From the NCBI GenBank assembly GCA_003155135.1, contig PMFN01000020.1, forward strand, positions 1 to 64,000: a DNA stretch of 64,000 bases, in the 5' to 3' direction. A program made the translations under genes and the position numbers. The notes under the pieces are model-generated. The model was not told the DNA's origin. It ran no database searches and saw only the letters and a program-made list of their open reading frames with translations. Below are positions 9,046-17,890 of the stretch, piece by piece. The stretch's first letter is position 1. Every line of letters begins with the position of its first letter. This DNA is from Acidimicrobiaceae bacterium (GTDB lineage: Bacteria > Actinomycetota > Acidimicrobiia > Acidimicrobiales > RAAP-2).

Positions 9046-9376
9046 GCCTCGCCTCACGAAGCAGTGCGGCCGCTATCTTCCTGCACCGGACGCGCAGCAC
9101 CGCACAGACACCAATCGATGACAGAGCCACGAGGTCAATACGGCGGTTCTGAGCCGCCCGGGTCAGGCCACCGCCTGGCGAAACACGTCGGTTGCCCATG
9201 CCACGACCACGGTGCACAGTGGGACGAGCACCGCGAACGCCTGCCTGACCGCCGAGCGGAGCGAACGCGCCCGCCGGTGTCCTCAGAGTCGCCAGGTTGC
9301 GGTCACCCAGGCCGGGGTGGTCTTCTTGGACCAGCGCGGGACGCCTCGTGCGACCCCAAATCGAAGTGGAGCACCG
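9046..9376. other. Intergenic region, possible membrane-protein remnant
   Basis: No complete gene is seen. On the minus strand a stretch of about 39 codons ending at the stop 9163-9165 reads like a hydrophobic helix ([20 protein letters not shown]) but has no start and is closed upstream by a stop, so it could be a relic or chance. The icd ribosome-binding site (GGAG, 9368-9371) lies at the right edge. Confidence 0.3.
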
Positions 9377-11596
9377 GTGACTGACTCGACCATCATCTAC
9401 ACGCACACCGATGAGGCGCCGGCACTGGCGACGTATTCGTTGCTACCGGTGATCCAGGCCTACGCCGCGACCGCTGGCGTGCACGTGGAGACCCGTGACA
9501 TCTCCCTTGCGGGTCGGATCATCGCCAGCTTCCCCGAGTGGCTCGAAGCGGACCAGATCATCGCCGACGACCTCGCGGAGCTGGGCGAGCTGGTCAAGAC
9601 GCCCGAGGCGAACGTCATCAAGCTGCCCAACGTGTCCGCCTCCAGCCCGCAGTTGAAGGCGGCGATCGCCGAGTTGCAGGCGCACGGCTATCCGTTACCC
9701 GACTTCCCCGAAGAACCGAAGTCCGACCTCGACCACAACATCCGCAACCGCTACGACCGGGTCATGGGAAGCGCCGTGAACCCGGTGCTGCGGCAGGGCA
9801 ACTCGGACCGGCGGGCGCCTGCCTCGGTCAAGAACTACGCCAAGGCCCACCCCCACAAGATGGGAGCCTGGACGCCTGCGTCGAAGACGGACGTGGCGAC
9901 GATGGCATTCGGCGACTTCCGCTCCACCGAGCGCTCCGCGGTGCTCGCCGAGGCCGGCTCGCTGCGCATCGAGCTGCAGACCGAGAGCGGCGCCACCAAG
10001 GTGCTGCGTGCGTCGGTGCCCGTGCTGGCGGGCGAGGTCGTCGACGCGGCGGTCATGCGTGTGGCGCCGTTGCGCGAGTTCCTCACCGCACAGATCGCCA
10101 GAGCCAAGGCCGACGACGTGCTCTTCTCGGTGCACCTCAAGGCCACGATGATGAAGATCTCGGACCCGATCATGTTCGGGCATGTCGTCGAGACCTTCTT
10201 CCCCGCCACCTTCGACCGCTACGGTGACGCGCTCGCCGCTGGCGGACTCAGTCCCAACAACGGGCTCGGCGGCATCTTCAAGGGCCTGGCGTCGCTGCCG
10301 GCGGGCGAGGAGATCCGGGCGTCCTTCGATGCCGAGCTGGCGGAGGGGCCGGCCCTCGCCATGGTCGATTCCGACCGCGGCATCACCAACCTCCACGTCC
10401 CGAGCGACGTGATCGTCGACGCCTCCATGCCGGCCATGATCCGAAGCTCGGGGCACATGTGGGGCCCAGACGGCAAGGAAGCCGACACCTTGGCCGTCAT
10501 CCCCGACAGCAGCTATGCGGGCGTCTACCAGGTCGTCATCGACGACTGCCGGGCGAACGGCGCCTTCGATCCGGCGACCATGGGCTCGGTGCCCAACGTC
10601 GGCCTTATGGCAGAGGCAGCAGAGGAGTACGGCAGCCACGACAAGACCTTCGAGATCCCGACCGCCGGCACGGTGCGCGTCGTCGACACCGCCGGCACCG
10701 TCGTCCTCGAACAGCCGGTCGCCGGCGGAGACATCTTCCGCATGTGCCAGACGAAGGATGTGCCGATCCGCGACTGGGTCAAGCTCGCGGTGAAGCGGGC
10801 CCGGGCCACGGGAGCCCCCGCCGTGTTCTGGCTCGACGAGGGGCGCGCCCACGACGCCATCCTCATTACAAAAATCGCCCAGTACCTGCCCGAGCACGAC
10901 ACCAGCGGCCTCCAGATCGAGATCATGTCGCCGGAGCAGGCAACGGCATTCTCGCTCGAGCGCATTCGCCGTGGCGAGGACACGATCTCGGTCACCGGCA
11001 ATGTGCTGCGTGACTACCTGACCGACCTGTTCCCGATCCTCGAACTCGGCACGAGCGCCAAGATGCTTTCCGTCGTCCCGCTCATCGGCGGTGGAGGCCT
11101 CTTCGAGACCGGAGCCGGGGGGTCGGCTCCGAAGCACGTCCAGCAACTGCTGAAGGAGAACTACCTGCGCTGGGACAGCCTCGGTGAGTTCCTGGCGCTC
11201 GCAGTGAGCTTCGAGCAGCTGGCCCAGAGCACCGGGAACGCCCGAGCGCAGATCCTCGCCGACACGCTCGACCGCGCGACCGGCACCTTCCTCGATCGGG
11301 ACAAGTCGCCGACCCGCCGAGTTGGCGGCATCGACGACCGAGGTAGCCACTTCTACCTGGCGCTCTACTGGGCCGAGGAACTGGCCGAGCAAACCGATGA
11401 CCCGGAGCTGGCCCAGGCGTTCAGGGCCCTCGCCACCGCGTTGGCCGAGGAGGAGGAGGCCATCGTCGGCGAGCTGTTGGCGGTCCAGGGCTCGCCGGTC
11501 GACATCGGCGGCTATTACCAGCCGGACCCCGCCGAGGCCGCAGCCGTCATGCGCCCGTCGAAGACCTTCAACGAGACCATCGCCACCCTCGGCTGA
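9377..11596 (+). CDS. icd: NADP-dependent isocitrate dehydrogenase, monomeric type
   Basis: A 739-residue protein, the usual length of the monomeric (IDH-II) class that oxidatively decarboxylates isocitrate to 2-oxoglutarate with NADP+ in the TCA cycle. Family hallmarks are the N-terminal [35 protein letters not shown], the substrate-site stretch [14 protein letters not shown], and C-terminal [23 protein letters not shown] 9377 is chosen because GGAG lies 5 nt upstream and the resulting length and N-terminus match the family; the extra upstream codons are Arg-rich. It is monocistronic, flanked by gaps. Confidence 0.96.
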   Translation: MTDSTIIYTHTDEAPALATYSLLPVIQAYAATAGVHVETRDISLAGRIIASFPEWLEADQIIADDLAELGELVKTPEANVIKLPNVSASSPQLKAAIAELQAHGYPLPDFPEEPKSDLDHNIRNRYDRVMGSAVNPVLRQGNSDRRAPASVKNYAKAHPHKMGAWTPASKTDVATMAFGDFRSTERSAVLAEAGSLRIELQTESGATKVLRASVPVLAGEVVDAAVMRVAPLREFLTAQIARAKADDVLFSVHLKATMMKISDPIMFGHVVETFFPATFDRYGDALAAGGLSPNNGLGGIFKGLASLPAGEEIRASFDAELAEGPALAMVDSDRGITNLHVPSDVIVDASMPAMIRSSGHMWGPDGKEADTLAVIPDSSYAGVYQVVIDDCRANGAFDPATMGSVPNVGLMAEAAEEYGSHDKTFEIPTAGTVRVVDTAGTVVLEQPVAGGDIFRMCQTKDVPIRDWVKLAVKRARATGAPAVFWLDEGRAHDAILITKIAQYLPEHDTSGLQIEIMSPEQATAFSLERIRRGEDTISVTGNVLRDYLTDLFPILELGTSAKMLSVVPLIGGGGLFETGAGGSAPKHVQQLLKENYLRWDSLGEFLALAVSFEQLAQSTGNARAQILADTLDRATGTFLDRDKSPTRRVGGIDDRGSHFYLALYWAEELAEQTDDPELAQAFRALATALAEEEEAIVGELLAVQGSPVDIGGYYQPDPAEAAAVMRPSKTFNETIATLG

Positions 11597-11636
11597 CGGA
11601 TCGAGCCGCGTCGGGCGCCGATCGAGCCGCCGCACC

Positions 11637-11662
11637 GTTCGGTGGTGCCCCCGGGTGGGTAT
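11637..11662 (+). promoter_or_regulatory. Possible sigma-F/sigma-B-type promoter
   Basis: GTTC (11637-11640), a 16-nt spacer and GGGTAT (11657-11662) resemble the actinobacterial sigma-F consensus GTTT-N15-17-GGGTA(T/C). The predicted start near 11670 leaves a leader of about 65 nt to the oxidoreductase ATG at 11735. The -35 has one mismatch, so this is only suggestive; a better match stands in front of the small acidic gene at 34258. Confidence 0.4.
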
Positions 11663-11734
11663 ATCGAGCGTGGACGGCGAGGAGCCCACGAGAGCGGTCG
11701 TGCGCCGGCTGGGCACCGACGAGAGGAGCGGTAG

Positions 11735-12667
11735 ATGGCTGAAGAAGCAGCACGAGCGGTGCGGTTCGACCACTACGGGGGGCGAGATGTCCTCTACGTC
11801 ACCGAGGTGCCGATGCCGACACCGGGACCGGGGGAGGTCGTCGTCGCCGTGCGGGCTGCGGCCATCAACCCGGGCGAGGCGTCGATCCGCTCCGGAGCGC
11901 TCGACGCCCGATTCCCCTCCACGTTCCCATCGGGGGAGGGGAGCGATCTGGCCGGCGTCGTGACATCCGTCGGCGACGGCGTCGGCGAGTTCTCGGTGGG
12001 CGACGAGGTACTGGGCTTCTCTTGGAGCCGTTCGAGCCACGCCACCCACGTCGCAGTCCCGACGAGCCAGCTGATTCGAAAGCCTCCGGCTTTGAGCTGG
12101 GAGGTGGCGGGGTCGCTCTACGTGGTCGGTTGCACGGCGTATGCGGCCGTCCGGGCCATCGACGTGAAGGAGGGTGAGACCGTCGCCGTCTCGGCGGCCG
12201 CGGGTGGAGTCGGGACCGTCGTCGTGCAACTGCTGGCCCTGCACAAGGCGGCGGTCGTCGGTATCGCATCGCCGGACAACGCCGAATGGCTCATCGCCCA
12301 CGGAGCCGTCCAGGTCTCCTACGGTGAGGGGCTCGCGGAGCGGCTGCTGGCCGCCGCGCCGAACGGCATCGATGCGTTCATCGATCTCTTCGGTCCCGAG
12401 TACGTGCAGCTCGCGGCCGACATCGGGATCCCTCCCGACCGCATCGAGACCATCATCTCCTACGAGAAGGCAGCCGAGATCGGGGCAAAGGCAAAGGGCA
12501 GCGGGGACGCCTCCACCACCGAGGTTCTCACCGAGATGGCCGACCTGGTGGCCTCGGGCGCGATCGAGATTCCCATCGCCGCGACCTATCCCTTGGACAA
12601 GGTGGTTGACGCCTTCGAACAGCTCGAACAGCGCCACACCCGCGGAAAGATCGTCCTGATCCCCTAA
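11735..12667 (+). CDS. Zinc-independent MDR oxidoreductase (quinone reductase-like)
   Basis: A 310-residue medium-chain dehydrogenase/reductase. The N-terminal GroES-like domain (residues 1-120) has AAAINPGEASIRSG and SEGEGSDLAG-like FPSGEGSDLAGVV and lacks the catalytic zinc Cys/His set. The Rossmann domain carries the NADP-binding AAAGGVGTV at 154-162. The C-terminus AFEQLEQRHTRGKIVLIP is typical. It is likely an NADPH:quinone or enone reductase. A GAGGAG ribosome-binding site precedes the ATG. A possible stress-type promoter lies at 11637-11662. It is followed by an unrelated hydrolase. Confidence 0.9.
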   Translation: MAEEAARAVRFDHYGGRDVLYVTEVPMPTPGPGEVVVAVRAAAINPGEASIRSGALDARFPSTFPSGEGSDLAGVVTSVGDGVGEFSVGDEVLGFSWSRSSHATHVAVPTSQLIRKPPALSWEVAGSLYVVGCTAYAAVRAIDVKEGETVAVSAAAGGVGTVVVQLLALHKAAVVGIASPDNAEWLIAHGAVQVSYGEGLAERLLAAAPNGIDAFIDLFGPEYVQLAADIGIPPDRIETIISYEKAAEIGAKAKGSGDASTTEVLTEMADLVASGAIEIPIAATYPLDKVVDAFEQLEQRHTRGKIVLIP

Positions 12668-12841
12668 TCCCTGGTCAGAAGGCCTCGTGTCCTCGTCGGG
12701 AGCCGGTGACGAACGCCCGAGGTTCTGGGTGGATCGGACATCTGAAGAGCTGTGGGGCGAGCCGATCTGTGTCGCGGCCGCCCTCGGCCCGGGGAAGTCA
12801 GGTAGGTTGGCCGGCGGAAGCGACGAAGGCGGTGGCCACGA

Positions 12842-13648
12842 ATGGTGACGGCGACGGTTGAAGAGGAAGAAGCTGAGCGAGCCCACGGCGCACCGTCGGT
12901 CTTCCTCCGCTCGCTCGAGTGGCGTGCTGGCCTCGAGTACGGCGCCATGCTCACGAGCTACCCAGCGCTGCGCATGGCGCCACATGGCGACGGCCATCCG
13001 GTGCTCGTTCTCCCAGGGCTCGGCGGGGGTGACCGCTCGACGCGACCGCTGCGCTCGTATCTCGACGAGCTGGGGTACTCCAGCTACGGCTGGGGACTCG
13101 GGGTCAACTTCGGGCCGACCGACAAGGTCCTCGATCGGTTGCCCGAGCGGCTGGCGGACCTGGGCGGCCACCACGATGAGCCGGTCAGCCTGATCGGTTG
13201 GAGCCTCGGCGGCATCTATGCGCGCGAACTGGCACGCCGCGAACCGGCCGCCGTCCGCCAGGTCATCACGCTCGGCTCGCCGTTCAACCAGGCGCAGCAG
13301 CGGGCCACCCATGCCACACGCGTCTACGATGCGCTCGGCCGCTTCCACAGTCCGCGCCTGAGCGACGAGGTGCCAGCGGGCGTCGAGCGCCTACCCCTGC
13401 CGGTCCCCGCGACGTCGATCTTTACGCGCACCGACGGGGTCGTGGCCTGGCAGTCGTGCATCCAAGAACCCGACGGGCGCCACGAGAACGTCGAGGTGTG
13501 GGGCAGCCATGTCGGGCTCGGCGTGAACCCAGCCGTGCTGTTCGTGATCGCGGACCGTCTGGCGCAGCCCCAGGGCACGTGGGAGCCCTATCGACCGATG
13601 TCCACCCTGGAGCGATTCCTCCCGCCACTGCACCCGTACCGCAGCTGA
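12842..13648 (+). CDS. Alpha/beta hydrolase (PGAP1/lipase-like)
   Basis: A 268-residue serine hydrolase. The HPVLVLPGLGGGDRS oxyanion segment (52-66), nucleophile elbow GWSLGG with S121, a likely acid D198 in TRTDGV and H223 in GSHVGLG give a full triad. The N-terminal ~45 residues are acidic then amphipathic, with no signal peptide. The ATG at 12842 has a GAAGG about 12 nt upstream; GTG 12845 is an alternative. The GSPFNQ after the elbow is typical of esterases acting on lipids, but no substrate can be assigned. Confidence 0.85.
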   Translation: MVTATVEEEEAERAHGAPSVFLRSLEWRAGLEYGAMLTSYPALRMAPHGDGHPVLVLPGLGGGDRSTRPLRSYLDELGYSSYGWGLGVNFGPTDKVLDRLPERLADLGGHHDEPVSLIGWSLGGIYARELARREPAAVRQVITLGSPFNQAQQRATHATRVYDALGRFHSPRLSDEVPAGVERLPLPVPATSIFTRTDGVVAWQSCIQEPDGRHENVEVWGSHVGLGVNPAVLFVIADRLAQPQGTWEPYRPMSTLERFLPPLHPYRS

Positions 13649-13711
13649 CCAGCTGCAGCGGCGACGGCGCTCGCTGCATGCGTCGCTCCGGGAAGTGAGG
13701 GTCCGCTTCGC

Positions 13712-13717
13712 TAGCAT
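13712..13717 (+). promoter_or_regulatory. -10 element for the ECF sigma gene (leaderless)
   Basis: TAGCAT lies 8 nt before the GTG start at 13726 and no Shine-Dalgarno sequence is present in between. That spacing places the transcription start at or next to the start codon, as in leaderless actinobacterial mRNAs. No good -35 is visible. Confidence 0.5.
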
Positions 13718-13725
13718 TTCCCCCA

Positions 13726-14710
13726 GTGGCCCTTCCGGAGACCCACCTGTTCAGTTCGGACCTCGAGCCGTACCGGCGAGAGCTGACGGGCTACCGCTAT
13801 CGGATGCTCGGTTCGGGATTCGAGGCCGAAGACGCCGTACAAGAGGCGATGCTGCGTGCCTGGCGCCATGCAGACGGCTTCGAAGAGCGCTCGAGCGTTC
13901 GGTCGTGGCTCTATCGCATCGCGACCAATGTCTGCATCGACATGCAGCGCCATGTGCAACGCCGTGCTCGCCCGATGGACATGGGCCCCGCGTCGCACCC
14001 ACGTGAGTCGCTCCTTCGCCCGACGTTGCCCGAATCCACCTGGGTGACGCCCATTCCGGACTCGCTCGCCGCGCCCGAGGGCGCAGACCCGGCCGAGATC
14101 GCCCAATACCGCGACTCGGTGCGCCTCGCGTTCGTCACGGCGCTGCAGCACTTGCCGGGGCGCCAGCGCGCCGCACTGATCCTCTTCGAGGTGCTCGGCT
14201 GGCCGGCGGCCGAAGTCGCCGAGCTCCTGGACACGACCGTGCCGGCCGTCAACAGTGCCCTCCAACGCGCCAGGGCCACGCTGGCCGCCCGCCCGTCGAA
14301 CCAGCCGGTCCGCGTCCTCGACGGTGGGGACGCTGAGCTCCTCGACCGGTATGTGGACGCATTCGAGCACTACGACATCGAGCGACTGGTGGCGCTGCTG
14401 CGCGAGGACGCCGTCCAGTCGATGCCGCCCTTCGAGTTGTGGATCGCTGGTGCGTCCGACATCGGCAAGTGGATGCTCGAGCCGGGCCCGAGCGCGTGCC
14501 GAGGCTCTCGGCTGTTGCGCACCTCGGCCAACGGGTGCCCGGCATTCGGTCAATACCGACCGAACCCTTCCCCGCAGCTTCGACCCATGGGCACTGCAAG
14601 TCCTCGAGATCTCGGATGCGAAGATCACGGGGATGCACTTCTTCCTGTCGCTCTTGGAGCCCGAGCGGCTCTTCCCGCAGTTCAGGCTGGCACTCCATCT
14701 CGAGCCCTGA
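13726..14710 (+). CDS. ECF sigma factor (SigG/TIGR02960-like), frameshifted near 3' end
   Basis: Region 2 (SSDLEPYRRELTGYRYRMLG and the AEDAVQEAMLRAWR helix) and region 4 (QHLPGRQRAALILFEVLGWP, VAELLDTTVPAVNSALQRAR) are intact. A SnoaL/NTF2-like C-terminal domain follows, as in SigG-type ECF factors. The first frame loses the family sequence after NGCPAFGQYRP. The expected continuation SFDPWALQVLEISDAKITGM is found one base later and ends at 14710. One extra base near 14566-14580, close to a CCCC run, explains this; the repaired product would be about 327 residues. It could be a real mutation or a sequencing error. VOC and TIGR03086 genes downstream are common company for such sigma factors. 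Confidence 0.8.
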
Positions 14711-14831
14711 GAGGGGGCGCCGGATGGTCCGCCTCGATCCGAGCGTGGACGGATCGCGCCAGGAGCGATGAGTTTCGTGCTCGGGCCCCGTCAAAGGACT
14801 TGACTGGAAGCCCGAGCAAAGGAGCAGGACC

Positions 14832-15611
14832 ATGACCACCCGTGACAGTGCCCCAATCGGATCGCCGTGCTGGGCGGACCTCTGGACGTCCGACGTGGAG
14901 GGGAGCGCCAGGTTCTACGGCAGCGTCTTCGGCTGGGAGGCGCTCGAGCCGAGCCCCGAGTTCGGTGGCTACTTCATGTTCGCCCGCGACGGCGTGCCCG
15001 TAGCCGGCGGCATGGGTGACATGGGTGACATGGCAGCCGACAACGCGTGGAGGGTGTATCTCGCCACCGACGACATCGCCAAGGCGGTCGATGCAGCTGA
15101 GGCTGAAGGGGCACAGATCGTGGTTCCAGCCATGCCGGTCGCCGACCTCGGGCAGCAGTCCGTGCTCGTCGACCCGACGGGTGCTCGCCTCGGCATGTGG
15201 CAGGCCGGGACGTTCCCAGGGTTCACCGTCCTCGGCGAGCCTGGCGCTCCGAGCTGGTTCGAGCTGCACACCCGGGATCACGCACGCGCCGTCGCCTTCT
15301 ACCGGTCCGTCTTCCACTGGGATGTGGACGTTGTGAGCGACACCGACGAGTTCCGCTACTGCACGATGCGCGATCCCGCAGGTGATGGGGAGCTCGCCGG
15401 GATCATGGATGCTTCGGGTTTCCTGGCCGACGGTACGCCGTCGACTTGGTCGATCTACTGGGAGGTCGATGATGTCCACGGCACGCTTGCCAAGGTGGAA
15501 GAGCTCGGCGGCTCGGTAGTGCTGCAGGCCGAAGACACTCCCTACGGACGGCTTGCGGTCGCCGCGGACCCTTCCGGCGCCCAGTTCAAGTTGCGGACAA
15601 GTCCCCGCTAG
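14832..15611 (+). CDS. VOC-family protein, tandem glyoxalase-like domains
   Basis: A 259-residue protein with two vicinal-oxygen-chelate domains. Domain 1 (about 10-125) contains DLWTSDVEGSARFYGSVFGW and domain 2 (about 135-257) contains WFELHTRDHARAVAFYRSVF; both end in the DPTGA/DPSGA-type strand. An in-frame 9-nt tandem repeat (GGTGACATG) gives GMGDMGDMA between strands of domain 1. The ribosome-binding site AAAGGAG lies 9 nt before ATG 14832. The enzyme activity is unknown; such proteins often bind metals in dioxygenase or resistance roles. Confidence 0.9.
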   Translation: MTTRDSAPIGSPCWADLWTSDVEGSARFYGSVFGWEALEPSPEFGGYFMFARDGVPVAGGMGDMGDMAADNAWRVYLATDDIAKAVDAAEAEGAQIVVPAMPVADLGQQSVLVDPTGARLGMWQAGTFPGFTVLGEPGAPSWFELHTRDHARAVAFYRSVFHWDVDVVSDTDEFRYCTMRDPAGDGELAGIMDASGFLADGTPSTWSIYWEVDDVHGTLAKVEELGGSVVLQAEDTPYGRLAVAADPSGAQFKLRTSPR

Positions 15612-15639
15612 ATTCCCGATCTCGACAAGAAGGAGAGCG

Positions 15640-16227
15640 ATGCTCGATTTGGAGCCGGCGACGCGCGCGTTCAGCGACCTGTTGGCGGGCGTGCGCGACG
15701 ACCAGCTGGCAGACCCAACACCGTGCGCCAGGGCATGCCTCGGCGATCTGATCGATCATGTCGATGGCGTGTCGATCGCCTTTTGCGCTGCCGCCAGGAA
15801 GGTACCGCTCGCTGAGAGTGCCCAACCCCCCACGGCCGATGTGGCCCGACTCGACGCCGACTGGCGATCGCAGGTCCCCGAGCGGCTCGCTGGCCTGAGC
15901 GCTGCGTGGGGCGACGAGGACGCGTGGGCCGGGCTGACCAGTGCGGGCGGCATCGAGCTCCCCGCCGAGGTCGCCGGGGTGGTGGCCCTGAACGAGGTGA
16001 TCGTCCACGGGTGGGACATCGCCGTGGCGAGCGGCCAGCACATGTCGTGCGACCCACACCTTGCCGAGGAGGCTTTTGCGTTCGTGCAGTCGACGGTCGC
16101 TGCCCACCCGCACGGCAGCGCGGGCCTGTTCGGTCCACCGGTGCCGGTTCCCGATGCGGCGCCCCTGATGGAGCGTCTCATCGGCTTGACCGGCCGCGAC
16201 CCGGCCTGGCGCCCGGCACGTGGCTGA
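15640..16227 (+). CDS. TIGR03086-type DinB/MDMPI-fold metal-binding protein
   Basis: A 195-residue protein related to the mycothiol-dependent maleylpyruvate isomerase/DinB fold, of the actinobacterial TIGR03086 type. The N-terminal helix has LLAGVRDDQLADPTPCARA, the DLIDHVDG motif supplies one metal-ligand His, and EVIVHGWDIAVASGQ supplies another. Start at ATG 15640 after AGGAG (15631-15635); the upstream in-frame extension lies in the preceding VOC gene. The next gene starts 8 nt before its stop. The exact reaction is unknown; a thiol- or metal-dependent role is a family inference. Confidence 0.82.
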   Translation: MLDLEPATRAFSDLLAGVRDDQLADPTPCARACLGDLIDHVDGVSIAFCAAARKVPLAESAQPPTADVARLDADWRSQVPERLAGLSAAWGDEDAWAGLTSAGGIELPAEVAGVVALNEVIVHGWDIAVASGQHMSCDPHLAEEAFAFVQSTVAAHPHGSAGLFGPPVPVPDAAPLMERLIGLTGRDPAWRPARG

Positions 16228-17389
16228 CCGGTTGACGAAAAAAGGCGTGGAAGAGTTCGCTGCAGTCGCCGCGGAGCACGTGGGCGACGACAAGGTGCCG
16301 GGGTTGGTGGCACTCGTCGCGTGCGGTGAGCAGACGCACGTCGAGGCGCTCGGATCCCTGTCCGTCGGCGGGCCGCCGGTGGAGCGGGACTCGCTGTTCC
16401 GGATCGCATCGACCACGAAGCCGCTCACCGCTGCGACGACGCTGGCGTTGGTGGGCGAAGGCCAGTTCGAACTCGACGAGCCGGTGGAGCGGCTGCTGCC
16501 AGAGCTCAGCCACCCCGAGGTCCTGCGCCGGATGGACGGACCTCTCGAGGACACCGTTCCGACGCACCGTCCGATCACGGTGCGTGACCTTCTCACCTTC
16601 ACCTTCGGGTTCGGCATGGCGCTCGAGACGTTCATGGCGCCCGAACCATGGCCGATCGTGACGGCAAGCGAGGAGCTCCACCTTTGCACGCTCGGACCTC
16701 CCGACCCCCAAGTCCAACCTGATCCCGACACCTGGATCGCCGCGCTCGGCTTCCTGCCACTGCTCGCGCATCCCGGAGAGCGGTGGCTGTACAACACCGG
16801 AGCGTCGGTCCTCGGGGTCCTCGCTGCGCGCGCCGCCAGGGAGCCCTTCGCCGACGTGCTCCGTACACGGGTGCTCGAGCCCCTCGGGATGAGCGACACG
16901 TCCATGTGGACGACCGAAACCGAACGACTTGCCACCTCCTACATCCCGACGGACCACGGCCTCGAGGTCGGCGACCCGCCCGATGGAGCGTGGAGCAAGC
17001 AGCCCGCCTTCGGCGATGCGGCGTCGGGCCTCGTCTCGACAGCTGACGACCTGCTCGCCTTCGCCCGCATGTTGTTGCGCGGCGGATCGCCCGTGCTCAG
17101 CGAAACTGCCGTCGAGGAGATGACGAGCGACCAGCTCACCGCTGAGCAAAAAGAGCGCGACGGCCACGGCGTGCTCTTCGGCCGCAGCTGGGCGTTCTGT
17201 CAGTCGGTGATCACCCACGGACCGCGCCGCGGCGCCTTCGGGTGGGACGGGGGGCTCGGCACCTCCTGGTTGGTCGACCCCTCGCGGGACCCGGCGGTGA
17301 TCGTGCTCACCCAACGCATGTTCGAGAGTCCTGAGCCGCCGCGGGTCCACACCGCCATACAGGACGCTGCCTACCGGGCTCTCCGTTGA
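16220..17389 (+). CDS. Class-C beta-lactamase-like serine hydrolase
   Basis: A 389-residue serine hydrolase of the beta-lactamase/esterase class C family. The SxxK nucleophile motif is S64-T-T-K67 (RIASTTKPLT). The Tyr motif is WLYNTGAS (Y191), and the third motif appears as FGWDGGLGTSW. There is no signal peptide, pointing to a cytosolic esterase-like role rather than a secreted lactamase. The GTG start overlaps the upstream gene by 8 bp, so the two are translationally coupled. Confidence 0.9.
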   Translation: MADRLTKKGVEEFAAVAAEHVGDDKVPGLVALVACGEQTHVEALGSLSVGGPPVERDSLFRIASTTKPLTAATTLALVGEGQFELDEPVERLLPELSHPEVLRRMDGPLEDTVPTHRPITVRDLLTFTFGFGMALETFMAPEPWPIVTASEELHLCTLGPPDPQVQPDPDTWIAALGFLPLLAHPGERWLYNTGASVLGVLAARAAREPFADVLRTRVLEPLGMSDTSMWTTETERLATSYIPTDHGLEVGDPPDGAWSKQPAFGDAASGLVSTADDLLAFARMLLRGGSPVLSETAVEEMTSDQLTAEQKERDGHGVLFGRSWAFCQSVITHGPRRGAFGWDGGLGTSWLVDPSRDPAVIVLTQRMFESPEPPRVHTAIQDAAYRALR

Positions 17390-17890
17390 ACCGTCCGCCA
17401 AGGGGTGCGCCCTGAAGGCCCTCTGGCTTGCCTCTGGCAGCGAGCAGCATCGGCGCCCCTTTGCCCGAAGCACGTCGTCGAGCGGTGCTCGACATCCTCG
17501 CCTATGCGGTGCGGCAGCTGTCGCCTACCACGGGCGCCGTTGCGGGCGGCCGGTCGAGATCGGCCCGCTGACCTGACGTCGGCGGGACACGCCGGACCCG
17601 CCGAACCCGCTGAACCGTCGCGCCGGCCCGGCGGGATCCCCCCCGTCGACATGGCCGGGCGTATGTCCAACGCACGCCGGGCGCGACGGCGCCGAGTGGC
17701 CTTCGACCGCCGGTCCGATATGGCCAACTTCGCCACCGGGATCGGCAATCCGCGGTTCATGAAGAGGAAACATCAAAAACAAGCCGACCCTGTTATCTTT
17801 GTCACAAATTCCTCAGCTGCAGTGAAAAGGAAGTGGTCAGGCAGTACTGCACGGTGCATCGGTAATCCAAGAATCGGGGGTTGGTTAACG
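17390..17890. other. Long intergenic region upstream of APC permease
   Basis: No gene is called. A short open stretch near 17430-17573 (plus) translates to a plausible helix (EARRRAVLDILAYAVRQL) but has no clear start. The last 130 nt are visibly less GC-rich than the surroundings and should hold the permease promoter; a 10-bp palindrome GCAGTACTGC lies at 17841-17850 and could be an operator. I see no recognisable riboswitch. Confidence 0.35.

Noticed and set aside
9695-13348. Very long minus-strand open frame (about 1,200 codons) antisense to icd and its neighbours
   Set aside because: It is Arg/Gly/Asp/His-rich with no recognisable domain, and mirrors the codon bias of the sense genes in high-GC DNA.
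15010-15035. Short tandem repeat GGTGACATG in the VOC gene
   Set aside because: Only two to three units, in frame, giving GMGDMGDM. It is not a CRISPR or regulatory array.
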